Source: Clostridium transplantifaecale
GTDB taxonomy: Bacteria > Bacillota > Clostridia > Lachnospirales > Lachnospiraceae
DNA: 64,000 bases
NCBI RefSeq assembly: GCF_900626075.1
Contig: NZ_UYZY01000001.1
Location: 682,001 to 746,000, forward strand
Reading direction: 5' to 3'
Shown: positions 36,165 to 45,392 of the stretch, piece after piece
How the letters are laid out: each line of letters starts with the position of its first letter
Position numbering within the stretch: position 1 is the first letter of the stretch
Notes under the pieces: model-generated
What the model was told of the DNA's origin: nothing
What the model saw: the letters and a program-made list of their open reading frames with translations, nothing else
The model's database searches: none
Made by a program: the position numbers and the translations under genes

Positions 36165-37439
36165 TTATGCTTCGTAAATTCCTTTTGATTTAACGAGTTT
36201 CGGGCGGTATCCGGCCGCTTTCAGCGCATCTACAATCCTTTCTTTGTGCTCTGTGCCAAACGCTTCCACGGTGATGCGCAGCTCCACTGCCGCGTTACGG
36301 TTGATGCTGACGAACTGGTTGTGCTCCAGTTTGATAACATTACCCTGTTCCGCAGCCATGAGGGTGGAAACCTTAGCAAGCTCTCCCGGCTTGTCGGGAA
36401 GGAGTACGGAAACGGTGAAGATACGATCCCTCTGGATCAGGCCGTGCTGTACAATGGAGGCCATTGTAATTACATCCATGTTTCCTCCGCTCAGGATGGA
36501 AACAATCTTTTTCTTATTGACATTCAGATGTTTTAAAGCCGCCACGGTCAGAAGGCCGGAATTTTCCACGATCATCTTGTGGTTCTCCACCATGTCCAGG
36601 AAGGCAACGATCAGTTCGGAGTCCTCGATTGTGATAATCTTATCCACATTCTCCTGTATGTACGGAAGCAGAAGATCGCCCGGGGTCTGTACCGCCGTGC
36701 CGTCCGCGATGGTATTCACGGAAGGAAGGGACACGATTTTACCCGCTTTCAGGGACTCCTGCATGCAGTTTGCGCCGGCAGGCTCCACTCCGATAATTTT
36801 GATCTTTGGGTTTAAAAGCTTTGCCAGTGTGGCCACGCCGGTGCAGAGGCCGCCGCCGCCGATAGGCACCAGGATATAGTCGACCGTCGGAAGCTCTTTG
36901 ATGATTTCCATAGCTATGGTTCCCTGTCCGGTCGCCACGTCCAGATCATTGAACGGATGGATGAATGTATAGCCGTGCTCCACAGCCAGCTCATTGGCAT
37001 GGGCCAGGGCCTCGTCAAACACGTCTCCGCACAGAACCACCTCGGCCCCGTAGCTTCTCGTCCTGTTCACCTTCATAAGGGGCGTTGTGGTAGGCATAAC
37101 AATTACCGCCTTGATTCCCGCCAGCTTGGCCGCGTAAGCGACTCCCTGGGCATGGTTGCCGGCGGAGGCCGTGATCAGCCCCTTGCTCTTTTCTTCTTCT
37201 GTCAGCGTGCTGATCTTATAGTATGCTCCGCGGACCTTGTAGGCTCCCGTATACTGCATATTTTCAGGTTTAAAGTAAACCTTGTTTCCCGTCATGTTAG
37301 AAAAATGTTCACTGTATACAAGCTTTGTCTCAGAGATCACTTTTGTGACGGCTTCCGTCGCTTCTTCGAATTTCTCCAGTGTCAGTTTTTCGTCCATTTC
37401 ACTTTCTCCTCTTACTTCCTCTTCTAATTCCCCGTTCAT
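36165..37439 (-). CDS. ilvA: Threonine ammonia-lyase with C-terminal ACT domain
   Basis: The PLP enzyme deaminates threonine to 2-oxobutanoate. The catalytic Lys is in YTGAYKVRGAYYK, the PLP-phosphate glycine loop in VPIGGGGLCTG, and an ACT regulatory domain covers about residues 340-420 (VSVLLPDKPGELAKVSTLM). A single short ACT domain and about 410-residue length match the TdcB-like, short form rather than the long two-ACT biosynthetic IlvA, so it may serve catabolism or isoleucine synthesis. The start at 37439 overlaps the ftsY stop (ATGA); an ATG at 37397 with AGAGGAG upstream fits homologue starts equally well. Confidence 0.88.
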   Translation of the reverse strand: MNGELEEEVRGESEMDEKLTLEKFEEATEAVTKVISETKLVYSEHFSNMTGNKVYFKPENMQYTGAYKVRGAYYKISTLTEEEKSKGLITASAGNHAQGVAYAAKLAGIKAVIVMPTTTPLMKVNRTRSYGAEVVLCGDVFDEALAHANELAVEHGYTFIHPFNDLDVATGQGTIAMEIIKELPTVDYILVPIGGGGLCTGVATLAKLLNPKIKIIGVEPAGANCMQESLKAGKIVSLPSVNTIADGTAVQTPGDLLLPYIQENVDKIITIEDSELIVAFLDMVENHKMIVENSGLLTVAALKHLNVNKKKIVSILSGGNMDVITMASIVQHGLIQRDRIFTVSVLLPDKPGELAKVSTLMAAEQGNVIKLEHNQFVSINRNAAVELRITVEAFGTEHKERIVDALKAAGYRPKLVKSKGIYEA

Positions 37440-38380
37440 TCCACTCTCTCCTCCGGCCGTTTAAATAACGCGTTTACAAAATCATTGGCATCAAATTTCT
37501 GCAAATCATCTATCTTTTCTCCGATTCCCACATACTTCACCGGTATTCCCAGTTCCGACTGGATTGCCACGGCGATTCCGCCCTTGGCCGTCCCGTCCAG
37601 CTTGGTCAAGATAATTCCAGTGATATCGGCCACTTCCATGAACTGTTTGGCCTGTGAGAGGGCGTTCTGGCCGGTGGTTCCGTCCAGCACGACAAGCGTC
37701 TCTCTGTATGCATCCGGGTATTCCTTGTCAATAATCCGGTTGATCTTTTTAAGCTCCTCCATCAAGTTCTTCTTGTTGTGGAGCCTGCCCGCGGTATCGC
37801 AGATCAGAACGTCCGCATTTCTCGACTTCGCCGCCGCAATCGCGTCGAAAATAACGGCTGCCGGGTCGGAACCCTCCTGCTGGGCAATCAGTTCCACGCC
37901 CGCCCGGTTGGACCATTCCGTAAGCTGCTCTATCGCCGCAGCGCGGAAGGTGTCGGCCGCAGCCAGGATTACCTTCTTACCCTGGTCCTTTAACTGGCCG
38001 GCAAGCTTGCCGACCGATGTGGTCTTGCCTACGCCGTTTACGCCAATCACAAGGACAACGGACTTTCTGTTCTCAAATTCATATGCATTCTCACCCAGAT
38101 CCATCTGGCCTTTAATGCTGTTGATCAGAAGTTCCTTGCACTCCGACGGCTCCTTGATGTGGTTCTCCTTCACCTTCTGGCGCAGATCCTCCACGATTGC
38201 CATCGTTGTCTGGATTCCCAAATCTCCCATAATCAGGGTCTCTTCTATCTCCTCGTAAAAGTCGTCGTCAATCGCGGAAAAACCGCTGAAAATCGAATCA
38301 ATTCCCGATACAATGGAATTCCTGGTCTTTGTAAGACCTTCCACCAGACGGCCAAAAAAGCCTTTTTTCCCTTCACTCAT
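37436..38380 (-). CDS. ftsY: Signal recognition particle receptor FtsY
   Basis: FtsY is the SRP receptor GTPase that docks ribosome-SRP complexes at the membrane. The 314-residue protein has the NG domain: a four-helix N region, G1 GVNGVGKTTSVGKLAG, DTAGRLHNKKNLMEEL, and TKLDGTAKGG. The acidic A domain of enterobacterial forms is absent, as usual for Firmicutes. It starts 58 bases after smc and overlaps ilvA. Confidence 0.97.
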   Translation of the reverse strand: MSEGKKGFFGRLVEGLTKTRNSIVSGIDSIFSGFSAIDDDFYEEIEETLIMGDLGIQTTMAIVEDLRQKVKENHIKEPSECKELLINSIKGQMDLGENAYEFENRKSVVLVIGVNGVGKTTSVGKLAGQLKDQGKKVILAAADTFRAAAIEQLTEWSNRAGVELIAQQEGSDPAAVIFDAIAAAKSRNADVLICDTAGRLHNKKNLMEELKKINRIIDKEYPDAYRETLVVLDGTTGQNALSQAKQFMEVADITGIILTKLDGTAKGGIAVAIQSELGIPVKYVGIGEKIDDLQKFDANDFVNALFKRPEERVE

Positions 38381-38438
38381 CTCCTGTTTCCTCCTCTATC
38401 TGCTCTTCCGGTTATGATTGGTCCTGGTCATTGTTATG

Positions 38439-41400
38439 TCATTGTTCCAGCTTATCCTCAATCAGGCTGACGGAAACCAGGGTCGACACTCCCTTTTCCT
38501 GCATCGTGATGCCGTAGAGGCGGTCTGAGGCAATCATGGTTCCCCTTCTGTGGGTGATAACGATAAACTGCGTGTATTTTGTAAGCTTGTGCAGGTATCC
38601 TGCAAAGCGGTCAACGTTGGAATCGTCGAGCGCCGCCTCGATCTCGTCCAGGAGACAGAAGGGCGACGGTTTCAGGTTCTGGATAGCGAACAAAAGGGCA
38701 ATCGCGGTGAGCGCCTTCTCTCCGCCGGAAAGCTGCATCATATTCTGCAGTTTCTTGCCCGGGGGCTGTGAGATAATTTGAATCCCGGCTTCCAGGATGT
38801 CCTCATCCTCCTGAAGTTCCAGGGCTCCGTGGCCTCCTCCGAACAGCTCTTTAAAGACCTTGTCGAACTCCTGTCTGATTTCCCGGAATTTTTCTTCGAA
38901 CTGCCTGCGCATTCCCATGTCCAGCTCGTCGATAATCTTTAAAAGCGTCTCCTCCGCCGTGATCAGGTCGTCGTGCTGCGTTTTCATGAACTCGTACCGT
39001 TCCGACACCTCTTTATAATCCTCGATGGCATTGACATTGACGTTTCCAAGCGCTTTGATCTGCGTCTTCAGTTTTTCAATTTGCTTTTTCATCTCGGAAA
39101 CCGGACCCAGTTCCACGTTCCTCAGCTTTTCAGCCGTGGACCAGGTGAGTTCGTACTCATTCCACATGTAATTCGTCTGGTTTTCCATCCGTTCCGACAG
39201 TTTTTCCTTCTGGCTCTGAAGCCGGAATAAATCCCGGTCCAGAAGGTTCATCCGTTCGGACAGTTCTTCCTTTTTGTCAAAAAAGGTCTTCTGCCTTCCC
39301 GTCTTCTCCTCTTTTTCCCTTACCTTCTCAGCCATGGACTGTTCCAGTTCAAGAGAATTAGTAAGAGTTTCCTCTATCTGCAGTTTCAGGGCCTCAATCT
39401 CCGCCTGTTTCGCTTCGATGGTCCGGCTGCTGTCGCTGCCGCCCTGCGCCAGCTCTTCTTTTTCAAGCTTCAGTCTGGAAATTTCATCACAGACACGCTT
39501 TATGTTCTCCTGGATGAAGCTGTCCTGCTGTTTCACCTGGGCCGCTTTTAATTGTACGGCGGAAAGTTCCGATGCATTCGTCTCCCGCTCCAATTTGAGG
39601 ACTTCCAGCTTTCCGGTATGTTCTTCCACTTCCCTGTTTTTAAGCTCCCCGAGTGCAATCAGGCGCCCGGCTTCCTCTAAAAGCTGGGCACGGTTCTCCT
39701 TCAGCTCCTTTAACTGCTCCTCCAGCTCCCTGTTTTCGGCAACCAGATCCGCGGAAGATTCCACAATCTCGCGCTTCTTTCCCTCCATTCCGGAAAGGTT
39801 CATCTGCGCCGTGTTCTCTTCGATGTATGCGGCCTGTTTCTCCGTCTTTACTTTCTCCAGGGCTTCTTTTGTCTCGGCCAGGACTCCCTCATTTAAAACC
39901 AAGTCCTTCTGTATCTCATCCACCGTGACCAGGGCTTTTCTGCATTTTTCTTCCAGTTCCTCTATCTCTCTTCTGCGTCCCAGAAGATTGCTGCTGTTCT
40001 TGAAAGCGCCTCCCGTCATCGAACCTCCGGCATTTAAGAGTTCTCCTTCCAGGGTGACGATTCTCAGGGAATATCTGTATTTCTTCGCCAGCGCGATAGC
40101 ATTGTCGATGTGGTCGACCACGACGACGCGGCCTAACAGGTAGCCTGCCAGTCCCTCATATTGTTTGTCCACCGTCACCAGTTCATTCGCGAGGCCTAAA
40201 ACGCCTTTTTCCTTCAGGGCGCCTCCCTGGTTAAAAGTTCCCTTGTTCGAGACGCTGGTGAGCGGAAGGAAGGTAGCCCTGCCGTATTTATTCTTTTTCA
40301 GATATTCGATGAGCTGCTTGGCCGTGTGTTCCGAATTGGTGACAATGTTCTGGATGCTGCCGCCGAGAGCCGTCTCAATCGCTATCTCATATTCTTTAGT
40401 CGTGGAAATAAGGTCGGCCACAACGCCGTGGATTCCATAGATGCGGTCCCTGACCTCCATGACGCGGCGTATGCTGTTGCCGTAGCCGTCGTACCGTTCC
40501 GCCAGGTTCTTAAGCGATTCCATCTTCGTGTAGCTCGTGTGGTATTCCTGCTGGGTGGAATTTAAGTTTCTGCCGAGGCGTTTCACTTCCTCGTCGGCCG
40601 CTGCGGCCTCCGCCGTCAGGGCATTCTCCCTCTCATTAAGCTCTGAAAGCCTGGTTTCTATCTCCTTAAGCTTTGCCTCCTCTTCCTTCAGGGCCTCGTC
40701 CTGTACGGATTCGTCGCTCTTAAACTTCAGGAGCTTCTGGATGACCTCCGCCCTGCGCACATCCACCTGTTCCAGCATCGTCTCATAGCGCTGCTGTCTG
40801 GCGGCCAGCCCGGCTTTTTCATTCAGGGCGCGGATAATCTCCGCCTTGGCCTCCTCTATCATCGTTTCAAGGGACTGCAGCTCCCCGTCTTTTACGGCCA
40901 GGGCCTGTTCCGCCGCAGCCAGGCTCTCCGTCACTTCTTTAATTCTCCGCGACAGTTTGGCCCGCTCGTTTTCGTATTCTTCCCTGCCTTTATCTCTCTG
41001 GGCAATCTCGCCGTCAATCGAACTTACACGGTTTTTAATATGTTCCTCATTCATCCGCTCCGTGTTGATCTGCTCTCCCAGAACCCGGATATGGCCCTCT
41101 AAGCTTTCCCTCGACAGCCCGGCCCGGTTCAGGGCGTCCCGTCTTTCCGAAATCAGTTCTTCCAGCCCTTCCACCGTCCGGCTGAGTTCATCGTACTCGG
41201 CCTTCAGCCTGGCCGACTCGCTCCTCACCGTCTCCAAATCGCCGGTTACAACGGTTTCCCGCTCTTCCAGCTCCTTCAGCTGGCCCTTCAGGGCTTCCGT
41301 CTCGTTTAAGAACAGGTTGGCATCATAGGTTTTCAGGCTTTCTTTTAAACGCAGGTACTCCCTGGCGGCATCCGACTGCTTTGCAAGGGGGCCGACCTGT

Positions 41401-41999
41401 TTTTCAAGCTCCGACAGAATATCGGAGACGCGGACCAGGTTCTGCTTCTCGTCCTCCAGTTTCTTCTGGGCGATCAGCTTTCTGCGCTTGAACTTGACGA
41501 TACCTGCGGCTTCGTCGAAGAGTTCGCGCCTCTCCTCCGGCTTACCGCTCAGAATCTTATCAATCTGGCCCTGTCCGATAATGGAATAGCCCTCTTTACC
41601 GATTCCCGTGTCGTAAAAAAGCTCGTTAATGTCCTTCAGACGGCAGGAACTGCCGTTAATCTTGTATTCACTCTCACCGGAACGGTAAAGACGCCTTGAA
41701 ATCGTGACCTCGTCAAAGCTGATCGGCAGCTTGTGATCCGAATTGTCCAGCGTGATTGCCACATAGGCAAAACCCTGGGGTTTGCGCATCTGTGTCCCGG
41801 AAAAAATGACGTCCTGCATCGAGCCGCCCCTGAGCTGCTTGATTCGCTGTTCTCCGAGAACCCAGCGGACCGCGTCGGCGACATTGCTCTTGCCGCTGCC
41901 GTTCGGCCCTACAATACCCGTGATACCGTTATGAAATTCAAAAAGGATTTTATTGGCAAATGACTTAAATCCCTGGATCTCAATACTTTTTAAATACAT
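38439..41999 (-). CDS. smc: Chromosome segregation ATPase SMC
   Basis: SMC with ScpAB forms the bacterial condensin. The 1186-residue protein has an N-terminal Walker A GPNGSGKSNVADAVRW at about residue 32, and two long coiled coils around a central hinge (about residues 510-670, GVLGLANELVTVD...GYLLGRVVVVDH). The ABC signature LSGGEKALTAIAL and Walker B FCLLDEIEAALDDSN lie at the C-terminus. It begins 7 bases after rnc and is followed by ftsY, the usual Firmicute order. Confidence 0.97.
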   Translation of the reverse strand: MYLKSIEIQGFKSFANKILFEFHNGITGIVGPNGSGKSNVADAVRWVLGEQRIKQLRGGSMQDVIFSGTQMRKPQGFAYVAITLDNSDHKLPISFDEVTISRRLYRSGESEYKINGSSCRLKDINELFYDTGIGKEGYSIIGQGQIDKILSGKPEERRELFDEAAGIVKFKRRKLIAQKKLEDEKQNLVRVSDILSELEKQVGPLAKQSDAAREYLRLKESLKTYDANLFLNETEALKGQLKELEERETVVTGDLETVRSESARLKAEYDELSRTVEGLEELISERRDALNRAGLSRESLEGHIRVLGEQINTERMNEEHIKNRVSSIDGEIAQRDKGREEYENERAKLSRRIKEVTESLAAAEQALAVKDGELQSLETMIEEAKAEIIRALNEKAGLAARQQRYETMLEQVDVRRAEVIQKLLKFKSDESVQDEALKEEEAKLKEIETRLSELNERENALTAEAAAADEEVKRLGRNLNSTQQEYHTSYTKMESLKNLAERYDGYGNSIRRVMEVRDRIYGIHGVVADLISTTKEYEIAIETALGGSIQNIVTNSEHTAKQLIEYLKKNKYGRATFLPLTSVSNKGTFNQGGALKEKGVLGLANELVTVDKQYEGLAGYLLGRVVVVDHIDNAIALAKKYRYSLRIVTLEGELLNAGGSMTGGAFKNSSNLLGRRREIEELEEKCRKALVTVDEIQKDLVLNEGVLAETKEALEKVKTEKQAAYIEENTAQMNLSGMEGKKREIVESSADLVAENRELEEQLKELKENRAQLLEEAGRLIALGELKNREVEEHTGKLEVLKLERETNASELSAVQLKAAQVKQQDSFIQENIKRVCDEISRLKLEKEELAQGGSDSSRTIEAKQAEIEALKLQIEETLTNSLELEQSMAEKVREKEEKTGRQKTFFDKKEELSERMNLLDRDLFRLQSQKEKLSERMENQTNYMWNEYELTWSTAEKLRNVELGPVSEMKKQIEKLKTQIKALGNVNVNAIEDYKEVSERYEFMKTQHDDLITAEETLLKIIDELDMGMRRQFEEKFREIRQEFDKVFKELFGGGHGALELQEDEDILEAGIQIISQPPGKKLQNMMQLSGGEKALTAIALLFAIQNLKPSPFCLLDEIEAALDDSNVDRFAGYLHKLTKYTQFIVITHRRGTMIASDRLYGITMQEKGVSTLVSVSLIEDKLEQ

Positions 42000-42006
42000 A
42001 CTCCAC

Positions 42007-42693
42007 CTATGATTTCTTAATTTTTAGTATGCCGCGGTAGGCAGCAAGCTGCTCCGCCGCTTTTTTCGTTCTTCCGGTGCCGCGTCCTATCTCTTTCTCA
42101 CCGATTTTAGCCGCGACCTCAAAAATCTTATTGTGATCCGGGCCTTCCTCTCTCAGAAGCTGATAACCGAGCCCGTCCTCAAACTGGCTCTGCACAATCT
42201 CCTGCAAGATAGTCTTGCTATCATAAAAGAGCTTTTTGTGTTCCATGTCATTCAGGATGAATTTGTGAATAAACTCTTTTGCACTAGCAAAACCACCGTC
42301 CAGGTAAATAGCCCCGATCAGGGCCTCCATCGCATCGGAAACAACGGAATTCCGGTTCCGTCCGCCTGTCGCCTCCTCCCCTTTTCCAAGGAGCAGATAT
42401 TTCCCCAGTGTCAGTTCCTCCGCACAGTAGGCAAGAGTCGGTTCGCAGACCATGCTGGCCCTCGTCTTTGTCAAGTCTCCCTCAGGCATGTCCGGGAATT
42501 TGTGAAACAGAAAGTCGCTGGACACGATTTCCAGTACGGCGTCGCCGAGAAATTCCAGGCGCTCGTTGCACTCCAGCTTGCTCTTGTGGCATTCATTGGC
42601 GTAGGAGCTGTGGGTCATGGCCCGCGTGAGAAGCTGCGGATCGCGGAACTTATAGCCTGTCTTTTCTTCCAGTTCTAACAGTTTTTTATCCAT
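42007..42693 (-). CDS. rnc: Ribonuclease III
   Basis: RNase III cleaves double-stranded RNA, including rRNA precursors. The 228-residue protein carries the signature ERLEFLGDAVLEIV, the second acidic site in SDAMEALIGAIYLDGG, and a C-terminal dsRNA-binding domain (about residues 158-226). It lies between acpP and smc. Confidence 0.97.
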   Translation of the reverse strand: MDKKLLELEEKTGYKFRDPQLLTRAMTHSSYANECHKSKLECNERLEFLGDAVLEIVSSDFLFHKFPDMPEGDLTKTRASMVCEPTLAYCAEELTLGKYLLLGKGEEATGGRNRNSVVSDAMEALIGAIYLDGGFASAKEFIHKFILNDMEHKKLFYDSKTILQEIVQSQFEDGLGYQLLREEGPDHNKIFEVAAKIGEKEIGRGTGRTKKAAEQLAAYRGILKIKKS

Positions 42694-42752
42694 ATTTTTC
42701 CTTATTCTTCCTTTCCGCCCGGCATATCGGGCTGTATTTATATATGATGGAA

Positions 42753-42774
42753 GCAGCCCCGTCCCCAGGGCTGC
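42753..42774 (-). terminator. Hairpin between acpP and rnc
   Basis: GCAGCCC and GGGCTGC form a 7-bp GC stem 15 bases past the acpP stop. No T-run follows, so it is more likely an mRNA-stability or partial-termination element that could keep acpP message above rnc. Confidence 0.4.
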
Positions 42775-42789
42775 TCCGGCAATCCTTTA

Positions 42790-43020
42790 TTAATTTAAGG
42801 CATTCTTAATCTGATCTACTGCATCTCCGACTGTTACAATCTTCTCTGCGGCTTCCGTCGGAATCTCAATATCGAATTCTTCCTCGATACCCATGATAAT
42901 CTGAAAGATGTCAAGTGAATCTGCTCCCAGATCGTCAACGAATGTGGTACCCATCGTGATATCGTCCGGCTCCGTATTTAATACCTCTGCAATGATTTGC
43001 TGTAATTTCTCAAATTCCAT
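42790..43020 (-). CDS. acpP: Acyl carrier protein
   Basis: The 76-residue acidic protein carries the phosphopantetheine attachment Ser in [15 protein letters not shown]. It shuttles acyl chains in fatty-acid synthesis. It starts 16 bases after plsX, the usual pairing. Confidence 0.97.
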   Translation of the reverse strand: MEFEKLQQIIAEVLNTEPDDITMGTTFVDDLGADSLDIFQIIMGIEEEFDIEIPTEAAEKIVTVGDAVDQIKNALN

Positions 43021-43036
43021 AGTCTTCCTTCCTCTC

Positions 43037-44056
43037 TCACCTTTCTTCTGATTGCCCTTCCACCGGGAAGAGGCTCTCTTTAATTTTTTCGTTTATTCCC
43101 TGCTCTTTAAATGTGACGCATTGAATAATGGAATTACATACTTCGGTTCGTTTTGAACTGCCGTGTGTTTTCACAACCAGGCCGTTCAGCCCCAGAAGAG
43201 GCGCTCCGCCATACTGACTGGCATCAAAACTTTTCAGTGTTTCCTTCAGGGCCGGTTTTACAAGCAGGGCTCCGATTTTAGAACGCAGGCTGGTCATCAT
43301 TCCCGCTTTTACTTTGGATATGAGTGTCGCCCCTACACCTTCGTACAGTTTAAGAATGACATTGCCGGTGAACGCTTCCGCCACAATGACGTCGGCTCCC
43401 CCGTGAGGGATTTCCCGGGCCTCGATGCTGCCGGTAAAATTGATGTCACCGCATTCTTTCAAAAGCGGAAACGTTTCTTTTACCAGGGCGTTGCCCTTCT
43501 CTTCCTCAGCTCCGATGTTTACGATTGCCACGCGCGGATTTTTAATTCCCATCGCATGTTCCATATAAACGGAACCCATCTTTGCAAACTGCACGAGATG
43601 GGACGGCCTTGCGTCCACGTTGGCGCCGCAGTCGATCAGCAGTGATACTCCGTTTTCCGTGGGAATAAGAGGAGCCAGAGGAGGACGTTCCACTCCCTTG
43701 ATTCTTCCTACAATCACCTGTCCGCCCACCAGAACCGCTCCCGAACTTCCGGCCGAGACAATGGCGTCCGCTTCACCGTGGCGCACCATGTTCATTCCGA
43801 CCACGATGGAGGAATCCTTCTTCTTCCGGATGGCATTCACCGGCGGTTCCTCGGTCTCAATCACTTCGGTTGCATTTACAATCTCAATCTGGTCAGTATT
43901 ATATGTATGCTTCTCTAATTCAGACGATACACGTTCCTGCTGACCGACCAGAAGAATTTTTATGTCTTTTCTGGTGTTCGCTGCCATAACGGCTCCGGCG
44001 ACGATTTCCCCTGGTGCGTTGTCACCGCCCATTGCATCTACCGCTACTCTTATCAT
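43037..44056 (-). CDS. plsX: Phosphate acyltransferase PlsX
   Basis: PlsX converts acyl-ACP to acyl-phosphate for PlsY in phospholipid synthesis. The 339-residue protein begins [18 protein letters not shown] and has [10 protein letters not shown] and the [19 protein letters not shown] block. It is the first gene of plsX-acpP-rnc-smc-ftsY, with a good promoter at 44149-44177. No FapR-like box was seen. Confidence 0.97.
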   Translation of the reverse strand: MIRVAVDAMGGDNAPGEIVAGAVMAANTRKDIKILLVGQQERVSSELEKHTYNTDQIEIVNATEVIETEEPPVNAIRKKKDSSIVVGMNMVRHGEADAIVSAGSSGAVLVGGQVIVGRIKGVERPPLAPLIPTENGVSLLIDCGANVDARPSHLVQFAKMGSVYMEHAMGIKNPRVAIVNIGAEEEKGNALVKETFPLLKECGDINFTGSIEAREIPHGGADVIVAEAFTGNVILKLYEGVGATLISKVKAGMMTSLRSKIGALLVKPALKETLKSFDASQYGGAPLLGLNGLVVKTHGSSKRTEVCNSIIQCVTFKEQGINEKIKESLFPVEGQSEER

Positions 44057-44148
44057 ATCCTAATTTCTCCTTTGCAGCCGCATTCCCTGTTTCAGTGTGA
44101 AAGCATCCGCCTTTTCCTACCTACCAAGAATGCCACAATCTATAAAAT

Positions 44149-44177
44149 AATATACTAAATATCATTCTATAAATCAA
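44149..44177 (-). promoter_or_regulatory. Promoter of the plsX operon
   Basis: On minus, -35 TTGATT (44177-44172) and -10 TATATT (44154-44149) have a 17-base spacer, giving a leader of about 85 bases before plsX. Confidence 0.65.
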
Positions 44178-44188
44178 TATGATTTTTT

Positions 44189-44317
44189 TATAATAAGGCT
44201 TTTCCCTGCCGATCACACCGGAAGTATCCCGGGAGGCGTTTTATAGATGTGCCGCAAAGCTCTTTTATACTGTTCACCGTAAGCCCCCGAAGCGGAACGG
44301 GGGCTTCCAGCTTTTTC
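44189..44317 (+). ncRNA. Candidate short plus-strand transcript ending at a terminator hairpin
   Basis: A TATAAT box (44189-44194) divergent to the plsX promoter is followed about 87 bases later by a hairpin, AAGCCCCC paired with GGGGGCTT (44281-44308). A CTTTTT run follows on the plus strand. There is no plus-strand gene for this terminator to serve, so a small RNA of about 110 bases is possible. The -35 box is poor and no RNA family was recognised. Confidence 0.3.
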
Positions 44318-44359
44318 CAGCTTATGTTATATCATATAATGGTTTTTATGTAAATAGGG

Positions 44360-44661
44360 ATTTAATTGAGATGCGAGGACGCCTCTGTAAGACGGCGGAC
44401 GGGGTGGTGGGAGGTTGTATATGAGTCTTCAGTCCCGGTTTATAGGGTGTGGTGAGGGGGAATCCAGGAGAAAAAATTCCTACGGGGACTCGCTCCCGCT
44501 TGTGGAATGCGCAGCGGATGCTAGCTTCGTGAGAAACCTCAGCAAGCACCGGCGGATTCCAAGGTCCCCTTCGGAAAGTTTTCTCCTTCCTTCCCCGGGC
44601 AGGTTGTTGACGGGACTGAAGACTCAGCGAAGGTTGTTGCCCCGTCCGCCGGCTTCAGGGG
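44360..44661 (+). repeat. Structured repeat element, copy D
   Basis: This long form has its core at 44423-44625 (203 bp), very similar to copy A, with nested stems GGAGAAAA/TTTTCTCC, GGGGAC/GTCCCC, GGAAT/ATTCC and TGCT/AGCA. The outer end ATTTAATTGAGATGCGAGG at 44360 is close to copy C; the inner end is degraded. No gene 3' end abuts it. Confidence 0.85.
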
Positions 44662-44870
44662 CTGACTGTCTCTTTCGTCAAGTGCGGCGGTGGTATTGTC
44701 GCGGCCACGATATAGTCGTGATTCTTTTACATTTTAACGGCATTTTAGGCTGCATAAAAAAAGTATCAAAATAAATACTCTAAGATTATAAGTTTACATA
44801 GTCTCATAGCGAACAGGATGTAATTTTCAGTGATCCTGAGAAGCGTAGTGGCAGCGACAAGCGCCTCCCC

Positions 44871-45198
44871 CATTGAAGGAATAGGACAGATCAGCCGCCG
44901 CAGGCCAGGGGCCGGGCAGCCGTCTTGGCTGAGTCTTTCGTCCCGGCCATAACCTTCCTGCGGGGAAGAAGGGAGAAAAAGATTCCGGAGGGAACCTGGG
45001 AGTCCATTGGTACTTACCGAGGTCTTTTCGAGGTTAGTACCATTATGTACTCCAACGAGCGAAAGCGTTTCCCGCAGGAACTTTTTCTGCCCGGATTTCC
45101 CGCCCATGACAACCTTTCTCCGGGACGAAAGACTCATCGATCCCCCTCACCACCCCGGCCCCTGGCCTGACGGCGGCGTCCTCATTTCTCAATCAAAT
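44871..45198 (-). repeat. Structured repeat element, copy E (inverted relative to D)
   Basis: The core 44931-45135 (205 bp) aligns with copy B and, reversed, with A and D. The outer end reads on minus ATTTGATTGAGAAATGAGG-ACGCC; the inner end (CATTGAAGGAATAGGAC) is a diverged terminal repeat. Internal stems include GGTACT/AGTACC and GGAGT/ACTCC. The roughly 210 bases between D and E hold nothing recognised. Confidence 0.85.
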
Positions 45199-45253
45199 CC
45201 CCATATCTTTTTACAAAAATAAAGTTTATCCTTCTATCTTCTAACGAAGTAAC

Positions 45254-45282
45254 TTGTGCTTTATAATCAGATAATTTATAAT
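45254..45282 (+). promoter_or_regulatory. Promoter of gltS
   Basis: -35 TTGTGC (45254-45259) and -10 TATAAT (45277-45282) are 17 bases apart, giving a leader of about 150 bases before the gltS start. Within this leader is TTGACA (45388-45393), but it lacks a -10 partner. Confidence 0.55.
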
Positions 45283-45392
45283 AAAATCAGGCCGGCTGGT
45301 ATTATTATACATTTTTATTTGCATTTTAATACCGGTTTTTATTGTTTCTGCACAGGGGAAGGGAAACGATGGCGGCTCGATGTACATTTGAC

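Noticed and set aside
37436-37439. Frameshift between ftsY and ilvA
   Set aside because: The overlap ATGA is an ordinary coupled stop/start; both proteins are complete.
44766-45170. Open frames of 123 and 81 aa between plsX and gltS
   Set aside because: Repeat E and its spacer; peptides match other repeat copies, not proteins.
20792-45198. Simple bidirectional transcription terminators as an explanation of the repeats
   Set aside because: They are 215-330 bp, lack T-runs at the stem end, and the D/E pair lies between divergent genes where no terminator is needed; a terminator role for A, B and C cannot be excluded.
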